A stretch of DNA of 63,433 nucleotides from Provencibacterium sp. (GTDB lineage: Bacteria > Bacillota > Clostridia > Oscillospirales > Ruminococcaceae): NCBI GenBank assembly GCA_022793895.1, contig JAAWDS010000003.1:1-63433 (forward strand), written 5' to 3'. Under the pieces are notes generated by a model, which did not search any database, had not been told where the DNA came from, and worked only from the letters and a program-made list of their open reading frames with translations. The position numbers and the translations under genes are program-made. This document shows positions 53,552 through 62,300 of the stretch, piece after piece. Position 1 is the stretch's first letter, and every line of letters begins with the position of its first letter.

Positions 53552-54355
53552 TTAAATGCGTGCAGTGATCCAGCGTAGGGCGTCGTCAATGACCTCGTCG
53601 CGGCAGTATTCATTGAAAATCTCGTGGAAAAGCCCGCCATAGATCTTCATCTGCTTGTCGGCGGAGGAGACCTTATCAAAGAAATTGTAGGTGTCCTTCA
53701 CGCTGACCAGCCCATCCTTTTCGCCGTGCAGCATGAGCACGGGATAGTGAAATTCCCCGATTTTAGAGCGGAACCACTCCAGCCCGTCGCTCAACGCGTA
53801 ACAGAGGCCGGTGGTGAAGCTCTTTCCGTTGTAGGGATCCTTCCCATACCAGTCCACCACTTCGGGAACCGAGCAGACGCCGGATCCCAATCCATTCGGC
53901 AGCCGGGTGTGGGGATCCTGCCCCTTCGGGATCGCCAATACTTGGTTATCGTTCCCCGCCGTGAGCGCGCCGCTGGTGACGATGCCGCGCAGCCCCTTCT
54001 CCGGATATTTCACCCCATAGAGCGAAACGGTGAAGCCGCCCATGCTGTGGCCGACCAAAAAGACCGGCAGTCCGGGATTTTCAGAAACGGCTAGGTCAAC
54101 CACCGTGTTCGTATCGTCGAGCAGCTCGTTAAAATCACTGTAATGCGCTTTTTCGCCTTCGGAGCGGCCATGGCCGCGATGATCAAAACGGTAGGTAGAA
54201 ATACCGGCCTTGTGGAAGGCGGCAGCCAGGTAATCATAGCGCCCTTGGTGCTCGCAGAGTCCATGAACGATGACTGCGGCAGCTCGGCAGTCCGGCGCCG
54301 CTTCCGCATGCAGATAGAGCTTGAGACCATCAAATGAAGGAATAAAGGTTTCCAT
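53552..54355 (-). CDS. Alpha/beta hydrolase, monoacylglycerol-lipase-like
   Basis: A 267-residue serine hydrolase. FDHRGHGRSEG near 60-70, the nucleophile elbow GHSMGG near 103-108, the acid in HGEKDGLV and the histidine in LFHEIFNE form the usual layout of lysophospholipase/monoacylglycerol lipases. No signal peptide is seen, so it is cytosolic. ATG 54355 follows GGAGG by ten bases, so the six codons ahead are not used. Confidence 0.87.
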   Translation of the reverse strand: METFIPSFDGLKLYLHAEAAPDCRAAAVIVHGLCEHQGRYDYLAAAFHKAGISTYRFDHRGHGRSEGEKAHYSDFNELLDDTNTVVDLAVSENPGLPVFLVGHSMGGFTVSLYGVKYPEKGLRGIVTSGALTAGNDNQVLAIPKGQDPHTRLPNGLGSGVCSVPEVVDWYGKDPYNGKSFTTGLCYALSDGLEWFRSKIGEFHYPVLMLHGEKDGLVSVKDTYNFFDKVSSADKQMKIYGGLFHEIFNEYCRDEVIDDALRWITARI

Positions 54356-54422
54356 TTTCCGTTCGCCTCCCATAGAATTTAGGTGGATTCACCGAGAACG
54401 CTTGTATAGAATCGCTATAAAT

Positions 54423-54451
54423 AGTATAGTGGAATCAAAATAATCTGTCAA
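54423..54451 (-). promoter_or_regulatory. Promoter of the hydrolase gene
   Basis: TTGACA (54451-54446) and TATACT (54428-54423) with a 17-base spacer on the minus strand. This is close to consensus. Confidence 0.85.
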
Positions 54452-54533
54452 CCTATTTGCGTGTTCTTTATGGGCGGCGTATATGCGGTTTCCGGGCAGG
54501 CGGAGGCGGCCGGCCGGTTTTTCATCCTTCTCC

Positions 54534-55253
54534 TTAACCGTTCGCCGAGACGTAGTAGATCGGAATAGAGAAGAAGATGAGCCAGCCCGGATGCCAGAGT
54601 TGAAAAAGCGATCCCATGCACAGATAGATGAGCACCACCCAAATGGGGAAGGTAGCGTTGAGGATATGGATCAGGCGCTTGCGGCTTCGCATGTTCAGCC
54701 CGCGTTCACCGGGAAAGGGAGCGCCGCCGTCTGCCGGCAGCTGCGGCAGGCCCAATTGTGCGCGGCGATCGCGGATCTGTTCCCGGTAATCACGGGCGCG
54801 CCCTCTGAAATAGATCAACAGCCCGGCTCCCAATGCCAGGCAGCCAAAAAACAGAACATAGGGCGTAACAGCTGGGAAATCCTCGGAAGAAAAGGCTGGG
54901 GAAAACAAGGAAAGAAGAAACAGAACGGCCGCTGCCGCAGTTGCCGCCCGGAACTTGGGACGAAACCGGTTATAATCCAGCAGAAGATTGTAGAGTTCGG
55001 GATCCTCATCCCCGTCCGCGCGCTCTCTTTGAAGGGGAAAGCCCAGCTCGGCACGCAATTCCTCAACGCTTCCAAATTCTGCAACCACCCGGCCGAGCGC
55101 TTCATACTCGTTTAAGCCATCGGCACACAGAGCGGCAAACTTATCTTCCATGTGCCCGTAAAGGCTCATCCGCAGCTCTTCCGTTTCCGGAGTGAGCGGG
55201 AAAGCGCCCATAACGGCATCTATAAAATTTTCAATGGCTTTCATTTGCTTCAT
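54534..55253 (-). CDS. Membrane protein with permease-prefix domain, partner of PadR
   Basis: A 239-residue protein. The N-terminal 75 residues form a helical permease-prefix/DUF1700-like domain (LTPETEELRMSLYGHMEDKF, then YEALGRVVAEFGSVEELRAE). Three or four membrane segments follow (about 103-121, 128-148 and two near the C-terminus). Its start lies 23 bases inside the PadR gene, a typical regulator-membrane protein pair in Firmicutes that often responds to membrane or drug stress. No transporter core is attached. The target is unknown. Confidence 0.75.
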   Translation of the reverse strand: MKQMKAIENFIDAVMGAFPLTPETEELRMSLYGHMEDKFAALCADGLNEYEALGRVVAEFGSVEELRAELGFPLQRERADGDEDPELYNLLLDYNRFRPKFRAATAAAAVLFLLSLFSPAFSSEDFPAVTPYVLFFGCLALGAGLLIYFRGRARDYREQIRDRRAQLGLPQLPADGGAPFPGERGLNMRSRKRLIHILNATFPIWVVLIYLCMGSLFQLWHPGWLIFFSIPIYYVSANG

Positions 55254-55599
55254 CCTTTCCTTCCGGTTTTTCCGGAACTTCGGCGGTGAACGGATCGATT
55301 ACCTGCTTGGTGAGAGCCCATTCTGCACATTTTTCCTGGTAATACCGCCGTCCCGGTTCTGTAATGGTGTAATAGGTGCGCGGCCGTCCAAAGGATTCCT
55401 CCCCACGATAGGCGGAGATGAGCCCCCGCTTTTCCATGCGCGTAACGGCGGAGTACAGGGTAGCTTCCTTCATCAGATAGCGTCCGCCGCTGCGTTTTTC
55501 GATCTGCCGGGAGATTTCATAGCCATAGGAATCCCGTTCCATCAAGATGTGCAGAATGATGGTATCGTTATAGCCGCGCATGACATCGCTGCTCAGCAA
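55231..55599 (-). CDS. PadR-family transcriptional repressor
   Basis: A 122-residue winged-helix regulator (TIILHILMERDSYGYEISRQ, YLMKEATLYSAVTRMEKRGL, GRPRTYYTITEPGRRYY). The start is TTG 55599 behind AAGGAGGGAGG; an ATG six codons later is possible. The C-terminal helix is short, as in PadR-s1 members. It overlaps the downstream membrane-protein gene and probably represses the pair. Confidence 0.88.
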   Translation of the reverse strand: MLSSDVMRGYNDTIILHILMERDSYGYEISRQIEKRSGGRYLMKEATLYSAVTRMEKRGLISAYRGEESFGRPRTYYTITEPGRRYYQEKCAEWALTKQVIDPFTAEVPEKPEGKDEANESH

Positions 55600-55621
55600 A
55601 GCCCCTCCCTCCTTTAAATTA

Positions 55622-55672
55622 CTATGCCTGATAGAGTAATAGTAGTATAGCATAATTACTATGACAGGTAAA
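55622..55672 (-). promoter_or_regulatory. PadR operon promoter with repeated sites
   Basis: TTTACC (55672-55667) and TATACT (55649-55644) are 17 bases apart on the minus strand. CATAGTAATTAT and CATAGTAATTTA occur on both sides of the -10 box and could be PadR sites. Confidence 0.6.
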
Positions 55673-55740
55673 GTAGTTTTCAGAAAGAATTTGAACAAAC
55701 GAAGGAATTTTGTGGTATAATATCCGCGGATCTGCTTGGC

Positions 55741-55800
55741 TGTGGCGCCCGGCTGAACCGCTGCTTTTTCCGGTTCCTACAAACCGGAGAGCGCTCTCCG
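55741..55800 (+). repeat. Partial dispersed repeat in the folC leader
   Basis: GAACCGCTGCTTTTTCCGGT and TCCTACAAACCGGAG match the 3' part of the repeat family, followed by a short GAGAGCGCTCTC palindrome. A possible folC promoter (TTGAAC at 55691, TATAAT at 55716, 19 bases apart) lies just upstream. Confidence 0.6.
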
Positions 55801-55968
55801 GGAGATAAGAGCGGTTGGGGCCGTCCATTTAAAAAGCATATGGAGACAAGATTCCTGCATCCTTTAAAGAGAGAATTTGCCTGCTGTGGGATAAAGGCGG
55901 CTTCCGGCTTTCCGGAAGAATGGGCCTCCGGGTTCGGACAGGCGGATCGTAAAGAAGGGGAAATGACT

Positions 55969-57249
55969 GTGACCTATCAGGAAACGCTGGATTATATCCA
56001 CGCCGCCCCCCATTTCAAGGGGACGGCAGCGCCAGAACGGATGCGCCGCCTTTGTGAAAAGCTCGGCAACCCGCAAAAGGGGCTGCGGACGGTACATGTT
56101 GCCGGAACCAACGGCAAGGGCAGCACCGTGAATATGATAGCGGCCGCGCTCCGCGCCGCCGGTTACCGGACGGGGATGTTTATTTCTCCCTATGTGGTGG
56201 ACTTCCGCGAACGCATTCAGTTGGATGGGCGGCTGATTTCAGAGGAGGAGCTCTGCGAGGTTGCCGGGCGGGTGCGGCAGGCGGATGAGGAGCTGTCCAA
56301 AGAAGGAAGCTATGCCACCGAGTTTGAGCTGGTAACGGCCTGCGGGCTCTGCTATTTCCAGCAGCAGGGCTGCGACGCCGCCGTTTTGGAGGTGGGCCTT
56401 GGCGGACGGCTCGATGCGACCAACGTTGTCGAACCGCCGGAGGTGGCGGTCATCACCAAGATTGCGTTGGATCACACGGCTACCCTCGGCGGCACATTGG
56501 AGCAGATAGCTTTTGAGAAATGCGGCATCATTAAAGGGGGATATGCCGTTACCTACCCGGGCCAGGATCCGGCCGCGCAGGCGGTCATCCGCGCGCAGTG
56601 TACCCAGCGCGCGGCTGAGCTGCACATCCCGGACCGTTCAGCTGCGCAGGTGTTGGCCTGCGGGTTAACGAATACCCAACTGCGGTATGGGGAGGAGGAA
56701 TGGGAGGTTCCGCTGGGCGGGGAGCACCAGATCAGCAACGCGCTGACCGCCATGGAGACGGTCCGCCTGCTGCGCGCCCGCGGTTGGAGGCTCCCGCCGG
56801 AGGCGGTTCGGAAAGGGGTGGCCTCGCTGCGTTTTCCAGCGCGGCTGGAACAGGTGCGTACGCAGCCGCCCATCTATATCGACGGCGCGCACAATCCGGA
56901 TGGGATGCAGGCGCTGGTGCGCGCGCTGGGTTCCCGGCCCTTCACAGCTGTCTATGCTGCTATGCGCGACAAGAACTATTCGCAGGCGCTGGAAATATTG
57001 GCCTCCCATGCGCGCAGGCTGGTGGTCTGTACGCTGGATATGCCGCGGGCCGCTTCCACTGGGGAATTGGCGGCGGCTGTTCCCTCCGGCGCCAGCCTTC
57101 TTTCAGCCCCGGATATTGCCCATGCCTTGGGGCTGGCGGAAGAGGGGCTCGCTCCGGGAGAGGCGATTGTCGTCTGCGGTTCGCTATATCTGGCGGGAGA
57201 GGCGCATACCTTTTTAGACAGGACTCTCCAGAAACGGCCGGAGAACTAG
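55969..57249 (+). CDS. folC: Bifunctional folylpolyglutamate/dihydrofolate synthase
   Basis: A 426-residue Mur-ligase-fold enzyme that adds glutamate to folates. The P-loop is HVAGTNGKGST (about residues 42-52), followed by ISPYVVDFRERIQ, EVGLGGRLDATNV, KIALDHTATLG and the C-terminal IDGAHNPDGMQ. GTG 55969 lies eight bases after AAGGGG; ATG 55963 is too close to that site. Longer in-frame extensions run into the leader repeat. It is monocistronic; no valS precedes it as in many Firmicutes. Confidence 0.92.
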   Translation: MTYQETLDYIHAAPHFKGTAAPERMRRLCEKLGNPQKGLRTVHVAGTNGKGSTVNMIAAALRAAGYRTGMFISPYVVDFRERIQLDGRLISEEELCEVAGRVRQADEELSKEGSYATEFELVTACGLCYFQQQGCDAAVLEVGLGGRLDATNVVEPPEVAVITKIALDHTATLGGTLEQIAFEKCGIIKGGYAVTYPGQDPAAQAVIRAQCTQRAAELHIPDRSAAQVLACGLTNTQLRYGEEEWEVPLGGEHQISNALTAMETVRLLRARGWRLPPEAVRKGVASLRFPARLEQVRTQPPIYIDGAHNPDGMQALVRALGSRPFTAVYAAMRDKNYSQALEILASHARRLVVCTLDMPRAASTGELAAAVPSGASLLSAPDIAHALGLAEEGLAPGEAIVVCGSLYLAGEAHTFLDRTLQKRPEN

Positions 57250-57325
57250 AAAAACGGTAATGAATCAACAAAAAAATCCTTTTTGTATAGACGGGGAACG
57301 CCATTTTTTGCAAGCCCGCTGCGAT

Positions 57326-57369
57326 AAGATAGAAGCCGGTAGAAAAAATACCGGCTTCTATCTTTCGTT
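57326..57369 (+). terminator. Terminator downstream of folC
   Basis: AAGATAGAAGCCGGTA pairs perfectly with 57349-57364, followed by T-rich sequence. The remaining bases to 57565 hold a CACGGCTATCGCCGTG hairpin but no gene and no clear sigma-H promoter. Confidence 0.92.
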
Positions 57370-57565
57370 TGCTTTTTGACGGCTGTGCCATTCAAAGGTC
57401 ACGGCTATCGCCGTGCCTGCGGGCCGCACAGCTTAAAAGGATAGCCGGCTTTGCCCTTCGCCGCTGCGCGCGGCCTCAAAAAGCGGCGGGCTTCTGAAAG
57501 AAGAAACGGCAAGCCTATAAACGGACGGTAAAAAATCAGGGACAGGAAAAGAAAGGAATGGGACG

Positions 57566-57892
57566 ATGCCTGTTGCGATAGAATACCTGGATGAGAACCT
57601 CCGGGCGGCGCTCTCCGGCGAGATCGATCATCATTCGGCCAAGGAGCTGCGCGCGCAGATTGACGACGCCATTACAAGGGCGGTGCCGCAGAAGCTGGTG
57701 ATGGATTTTTCCGCCGTCACCTTTATGGATTCCTCCGGGATCGGGCTGGTGATGGGGCGGTATAAGCAAGTGGCGGTTTATGGCGGAACGTTATCCATTA
57801 CCGGTTTGGGCGTTCAGCAGAGGAAGGTAATGCGCCTGGCCGGATTGGACAAGCTGTGCAGCTTTGAGGAAACGGGGGAGAAAACGGAATGA
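57566..57892 (+). CDS. spoIIAA: Anti-sigma F factor antagonist SpoIIAA
   Basis: A 108-residue STAS-domain protein. The phosphorylation site is the second serine of MDSSGIG (Ser57). Unphosphorylated SpoIIAA binds SpoIIAB and frees sigma F in the forespore. The start follows AAAGGAATGGG. It overlaps spoIIAB by four bases (ATGA). Confidence 0.95.
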   Translation: MPVAIEYLDENLRAALSGEIDHHSAKELRAQIDDAITRAVPQKLVMDFSAVTFMDSSGIGLVMGRYKQVAVYGGTLSITGLGVQQRKVMRLAGLDKLCSFEETGEKTE

Positions 57893-58317
57893 CAAACAGT
57901 ATGAAGCTCCAATTTGAGAGCCGCTCCTGCAACGAGAGCTTTGCGCGAACGGCCGTAGCCGCCTTTGCCGCGCAGCTTGATCCGACCTATGAGGAACTGT
58001 CCGATATCAAAACGGCGGTCAGCGAGGCGGTGACCAACTGTATTGTCCATGCTTATGCGGAACGGCTGGACAGTGTTTACATAACTGCACAAATTAAGGA
58101 AGGGAATACCTTCCTGGTTAAAATCCGGGATCGCGGCTGTGGAATTGCGGACATTGCCAAGGCGATGGAGCCGCTCTATACGACAAGCCCTGAGGGAGAA
58201 CGCGCCGGGCTCGGATTTGCGGTTATGCAGTCGCTCTGCGACAAGGTGACGGTGCGCTCTAAGCCTGGGCAGGGGACAACGGTGACGCTGCTGAAAAAAT
58301 TCAAAGCTAAACAGTAA
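57889..58317 (+). CDS. spoIIAB: Anti-sigma F factor/serine kinase SpoIIAB
   Basis: A 142-residue GHKL-fold kinase. The N box is SEAVTNCIVHAY (about residues 44-55), the G1 box is RDRGCGI, and the G2 region is ERAGLGFAVMQ. It binds and inhibits sigma F and phosphorylates SpoIIAA. The ATG overlaps the spoIIAA stop; an ATG four codons later is possible. Confidence 0.95.
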   Translation: MTNSMKLQFESRSCNESFARTAVAAFAAQLDPTYEELSDIKTAVSEAVTNCIVHAYAERLDSVYITAQIKEGNTFLVKIRDRGCGIADIAKAMEPLYTTSPEGERAGLGFAVMQSLCDKVTVRSKPGQGTTVTLLKKFKAKQ

Positions 58318-58497
58318 AGTGCGAAACATTCTATACTTTAAGGATAAAAAGCTATTTCCGAATGGTGAAGGCAGGGAATGGCTTGGTATTCTGCGGGCAA
58401 TCCGGCGGAGGCCGGGAAGGAGCGATCTTTGGCGGGATCTCATCGGAGGAGACGCCGTTTTTCATTACAAGTAAGCGCCTTCAGCGAGGAGGGAAAG

Positions 58498-59175
58498 ATG
58501 GAAGCGATACACGGGACCGCCAGGGAGGAAAGAATAGAGGCCAACATGGGTCTGGTGCATGCCTGCGCGCACAAGTTTAAGGGCCGCGGGATCGAATATG
58601 ACGATTTGTTTCAAGCCGGCTGCATGGGGCTGATTAAAGCGGCGGACGCTTTCGATGAAGAGCGCGGCGTCCGCTTTTCGACCTATGCGGTTCCGGTCAT
58701 TCTGGGGGAGATCCGCCGCCTTTTCCGGGATGGGGGCACGGTGAAGGTATCGCGGACGCTCAAGGAGCGTTCGATGCACCTCAGCCGCGCCAGGGAGCAA
58801 ATGGCCCTCCGGCTGGGACGAGAGCCGACCATCAACGAGCTGGCGGCAGAGATGAACCTGGAACCGGGGGAGGTCGTCGAGGCAATGGGGGCCGGGACGC
58901 CGCCCATCTCTCTGACCGAGGCCGACGATGAGTCCGGCGAGGGCGGCCAGATCGATCTGCCGACCCCCTCGCCGGAGGAGCTGCTTTCCGACATGCTGTC
59001 CATCCGCCAGGTGCTGGGGGAACTGCCTGCGAACGATCGGAAGCTCATCATCCTGCGCTATTTTTCGGAAAAGACGCAGACGCAAACAGCCGAGCTGCTC
59101 GGCATGACGCAGGTGCAGGTGTCCCGCAGGGAGAAGAAGATCCTAGCCCTTCTGCGCGAACAGTTGATCCATTAA
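58498..59175 (+). CDS. sigF: Forespore sigma factor F
   Basis: A 225-residue sigma-70 protein with region 2 (NMGLVHACAHKFKGRGIEYD, then FDEERGVRFSTYAVPVILGE), region 3 (KERSMHLSRAREQMALRLGR) and region 4 (LPANDRKLIILRYFSEKTQT, then LLGMTQVQVSRREKKIL). ATG 58498 has GGAGGG six bases upstream. It lies 180 bases after spoIIAB, wider than the tight spacing of most spoIIA operons. It drives early forespore gene expression. Confidence 0.94.
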   Translation: MEAIHGTAREERIEANMGLVHACAHKFKGRGIEYDDLFQAGCMGLIKAADAFDEERGVRFSTYAVPVILGEIRRLFRDGGTVKVSRTLKERSMHLSRAREQMALRLGREPTINELAAEMNLEPGEVVEAMGAGTPPISLTEADDESGEGGQIDLPTPSPEELLSDMLSIRQVLGELPANDRKLIILRYFSEKTQTQTAELLGMTQVQVSRREKKILALLREQLIH

Positions 59176-59177
59176 AT

Positions 59178-59408
59178 GGGCGCGTTGCAAAACTTTCGTT
59201 TTGCAACGCGCCCGTTGGAAAAAGCGGCTTTTGGGGCGAAGGCGACGCCCCAAATTTCGCGCTCATCGCGCGAAACCGCTGCTTTTTCTGGTTTCTACAA
59301 GCCGGAGGATCGGCTCGGTTGGAGGGCTTTTTCCTATTTTGCAACAAGCCCATTTTCTACAAGCCGGAGGATCGGCTCGGTTGGAGGTTTTCCCCATTCT
59401 GCAACGAG
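59178..59408 (+). repeat. Dispersed structured repeat, best-preserved copy
   Basis: It starts two bases after the sigF stop. A perfect 16-bp stem (59178-59193 with 59198-59213) leads into GTTGGAAAAAGCGGCTTTT. A second stem is GGGGCG with CGCCCC, and a third is TTTCGCGC with GCGCGAAA. Then come GCTGCTTTTTCTGGTTTC and a 62-base tail (TCTACAAGCCGGAGGATCGG to TTTTGCAAC) present twice, at 59294 and 59356. The first hairpin can terminate sigF. Confidence 0.85.
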
Positions 59409-59437
59409 CTCTCTGGGAAAAGCGCTTGCAAGCGGCA

Positions 59438-60001
59438 CTATTTCTTCAGGCTGTCCCGGTAAGCGGCGGGGCCGGTTTCATAGAGGCTGCATCCGTAGGC
59501 GTCGATCACAACGGTCAACGGCATGTCGCGCACCGTTAGGCGGTGAATGGCCTCGCTGCCCAAGTCCTCATAGGCTACCGGCTGGTTCTCCACGACCGAA
59601 CGGGCGATGAGCGCGCCTGCCCCGCCGGTAGCGCCAAAATAAACCGCGCCGCATTCGGTCATCGCTTCGACAACCGCGGGCGCGCGCAGCCCTTTGCCGA
59701 TCATCCCCCGCAGCCCCAGGCGGATGAGGCGGGGAGCGTAGGCGTCCATCCGCGAGGAGGTGGTCGGTCCTGCGGAGCCGATGGGTTCGCCCGCGCGGGC
59801 GGGCGTCGGGCCTACATAGTAGATCAGCGCATCCTCCAGCGGGAAGGGGAGCGGTTTGCCCTCCTCCAGCAGCGCGCACATCCGTTTGTGCGCCGCATCC
59901 CGCGCCGTATAAACCGTTCCGCTGAGAAGAACGGCGTCGCCTGCATGGAGGGCGAGCGCCTCCTCGCGGGAAAAGGGTGCGGTGAGCCGTTTGATTTCCA
60001 T
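59438..60001 (-). CDS. Fe-S fumarate hydratase, beta subunit
   Basis: A 187-residue protein of the class I fumarase C-terminal family (AGDAVLLSGTVYTARDAAHK, GPTPARAGEPIGSAGPTTSS, RLGLRGMIGKG). With the alpha subunit it interconverts fumarate and malate; a tartrate dehydratase role cannot be excluded. It lies 109 bases downstream of the alpha gene and is the last gene of the malic-enzyme cluster. Confidence 0.88.
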   Translation of the reverse strand: MEIKRLTAPFSREEALALHAGDAVLLSGTVYTARDAAHKRMCALLEEGKPLPFPLEDALIYYVGPTPARAGEPIGSAGPTTSSRMDAYAPRLIRLGLRGMIGKGLRAPAVVEAMTECGAVYFGATGGAGALIARSVVENQPVAYEDLGSEAIHRLTVRDMPLTVVIDAYGCSLYETGPAAYRDSLKK

Positions 60002-60110
60002 CGTTTAACCATTCCTTTCGGAGTTCCTTTTTAAGAAAGGGCGGGAAGAGGCGAGCCGTCTCTTCCGGGAAAAGATCCGCTGGTTAAGCGTCCGCCCTCA
60101 AGAAGAAACC

Positions 60111-60953
60111 TCAGATCTCGGCGTGTGCGTGGCGGGTGACATGGCAATTGATGTTCACAGCGGCCGGAAGTCCTGCAATGTGGGTGGGGAACGCCTCTAT
60201 CTGCACGCCCAGCGCGGTGGTGCGTCCGCCGAAGCCCTGCGGCCCAATCCCGGTTTCATTGATGAGACTGAGCAGCTCCTCCTCCAGCGCCTGATAAAAG
60301 GGATCGGGGTTCGGATTGTCGAGCGGGCGCAGCAAAGCCTTTTTCGCCAACAGGGCGACCCGGTCGAAGGTGCCGCCCAGACCCACGCCGACGACGATGG
60401 GCGGGCAGGGATTGGGCCCGGCCAGGCGCACCGTTTCCAGGACAAAGCGTTTGACCCCTTCCAGCCCGTCAGAGGGCTTGAGCATCTGCAAGCGGCTCAT
60501 GTTTTCTGAACCGAACCCTTTGGGGGCCAGGGTGATCTGAACCTTATCGCCGGGGACCAACTGGCAGTCGATAACGGCCGGAGTATTGTCGCGGGTGTTC
60601 TCCCGGCGCAGCGGATCCCGGACGACCGATGCGCGCAGCAGCCCCTCTCGGTAGCCCTGGCGCACTCCATCCTGAACGGCGTCATAAAGCCCGCCGCCGG
60701 TAAAATGAATCTCCTGGCCGATCTCTAAGAAGATGCAGGCCATGCCGGTATCCTGGCAGAGCGGGAGCCCCTTTTCCCGCGCCAGGGAGATGTTTTCAAG
60801 GATACTGTCCAAAATGCCGCAGGCAGGCGGCCAGCTTTCCTCCTCCCGGCGCTGTAGGATACAGCGCTCAATATCGGGGGGCAGCCGGCGGTTGGCCTCG
60901 ATGCACAGGCCGCGCACCGCCTCGGTGACACGGGAAACCGGGATCTCTCTCAT
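60111..60953 (-). CDS. Fe-S fumarate hydratase, alpha subunit
   Basis: A 280-residue class I fumarase N-terminal subunit carrying the 4Fe-4S cluster. Cys in PLCQDTGMACIF, Cys in GPNPCPPIVVGVGLGGTFDR and Asn/Arg motifs match the family. It pairs with the beta subunit. Together with the malic enzyme upstream it links fumarate, malate and pyruvate. ATG 60953 has ACGGAGG ahead. Confidence 0.9.
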   Translation of the reverse strand: MREIPVSRVTEAVRGLCIEANRRLPPDIERCILQRREEESWPPACGILDSILENISLAREKGLPLCQDTGMACIFLEIGQEIHFTGGGLYDAVQDGVRQGYREGLLRASVVRDPLRRENTRDNTPAVIDCQLVPGDKVQITLAPKGFGSENMSRLQMLKPSDGLEGVKRFVLETVRLAGPNPCPPIVVGVGLGGTFDRVALLAKKALLRPLDNPNPDPFYQALEEELLSLINETGIGPQGFGGRTTALGVQIEAFPTHIAGLPAAVNINCHVTRHAHAEI

Positions 60954-61012
60954 AAGTACCTCCGTTTCTTGCCGGGCGTTCTCCCGGCGGATAGCGGTGA
61001 CAGGACGGCCGT

Positions 61013-62188
61013 TTAGAGGCGCGCGGCCCCGGAATCCACCGCGGCCTGCGCCACCCGCTTCGCCACGTTTTGGGCGACGCGGGGATCGAACGCATCGGGG
61101 ATAATGTAATCCGGCCGCAGTTCCTCCTCCGGGATGATTTCGGCGATAGCCTTGGCCGCCGCTACCTTCATGGCGTAGTTAATATCCCGTGCGCGGACGC
61201 TCAGCGCCCCCTTAAAAACGCCGGGGAAGGCCAGAACATTGTTGATCTGGTTGGGGAAATCGCTGCGGCCGGTCCCCATCACCCGGACGCCCGCGGCAAC
61301 AGCTTCCTCATACATGATTTCGGGGGTGGGGTTGGCCATGGCAAAGACGATGGGATCCCGGTTCATCGTCCCGATCATGGCGGGGGTCAGCGCGCCCCCG
61401 ACCGAAACGCCGATGAACACGTCTGCGCCGGGGAGCGCGTCGGCCAGCGTGCCGCGCAAGCCGCTGAGGTTGGTGATTTCACACAGCTCCGCCTTGTGGT
61501 CGGCAATGCCAACGCCCCGCTCGCGGTAAAGGATGCCGTTTTCGTCGCAGGCAATGATGTCCCGAACGCCCGCATGCAGCAGCATTTTGATAATGGCCGT
61601 TCCGGCCGCGCCGGGGCCGTTGAGCACCACGCGGATCTGATCCAGAGACTTGCCCGCCACCTTCAGCGCGTTCAAGAGCGCCGCCGTTACGACAATCCCG
61701 GTGCCGTGCTGATCGTCATGGAAAACCGGGATGTCCAGCTCCTCTTCCAGCCGCCGCTCGATTTCAAAGCACTTGGGCGATGCGATATCCTCCAGGTTGA
61801 CGCCGCCGAACGCGGGGGCGATAAGCCGGACGGCGCGGATAATTTCCTCGGTGTCGGTCGTGTCTAAACAGATGGGGAAGGCGTCTACCCCGCCGAACTC
61901 CTTGAAGAGAAGGGCCTTGCCCTCCATCACCGGCAAAGCGGCCTTCGGGCCGATGTTGCCTAAGCCGAGGACCGCCGTTCCGTCGCTGACGACGGCGACG
62001 AGGTTGCCCTTGGCGGTGTAGGTGTAAACCTTATCCGGATCCTCGTGAATTTTGCGGCAGGGCTCGGCGACACCCGGCGTGTAGGCGGTGGAGAGATCGT
62101 CCTTACCGGCTAAGGGCACCTTGCTGGTCACCTCAATTTTGCCTTGATGATCGGCATGTAGGGCGAGCGCGCGCTCGTAGTAGTTCAT
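61013..62188 (-). CDS. NAD(P)-dependent malic enzyme
   Basis: A 391-residue short bacterial malic enzyme that decarboxylates malate to pyruvate. STAYTPGVAEPCRKI is the malic N-domain signature; NGPGAAGTAIIKMLLHAG is the Rossmann nucleotide loop. ATG 62188 (MNYYERALALHADHQGKIEV) follows AAAGGAAG; the 49 codons ahead are not protein-like. It is the first gene of a likely three-gene unit with the two fumarase subunits. Confidence 0.92.
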   Translation of the reverse strand: MNYYERALALHADHQGKIEVTSKVPLAGKDDLSTAYTPGVAEPCRKIHEDPDKVYTYTAKGNLVAVVSDGTAVLGLGNIGPKAALPVMEGKALLFKEFGGVDAFPICLDTTDTEEIIRAVRLIAPAFGGVNLEDIASPKCFEIERRLEEELDIPVFHDDQHGTGIVVTAALLNALKVAGKSLDQIRVVLNGPGAAGTAIIKMLLHAGVRDIIACDENGILYRERGVGIADHKAELCEITNLSGLRGTLADALPGADVFIGVSVGGALTPAMIGTMNRDPIVFAMANPTPEIMYEEAVAAGVRVMGTGRSDFPNQINNVLAFPGVFKGALSVRARDINYAMKVAAAKAIAEIIPEEELRPDYIIPDAFDPRVAQNVAKRVAQAAVDSGAARL

Positions 62189-62300
62189 AGCACAGACTTC
62201 CTTTCTCTGAATACGGCCTTGCCTATCCCAGACAGAACGCCGCCCGCCCCTGCACAGAGCGCGGGAGCGGACGCGGTGGGAAAGGCTTGCTGACATACTT

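Noticed and set aside
55840-55968. N-terminal extension of FolC
   Set aside because: The extra 43 codons precede the conserved TYQETLDYIHA start, have no good ribosome site and lie next to a repeat copy.
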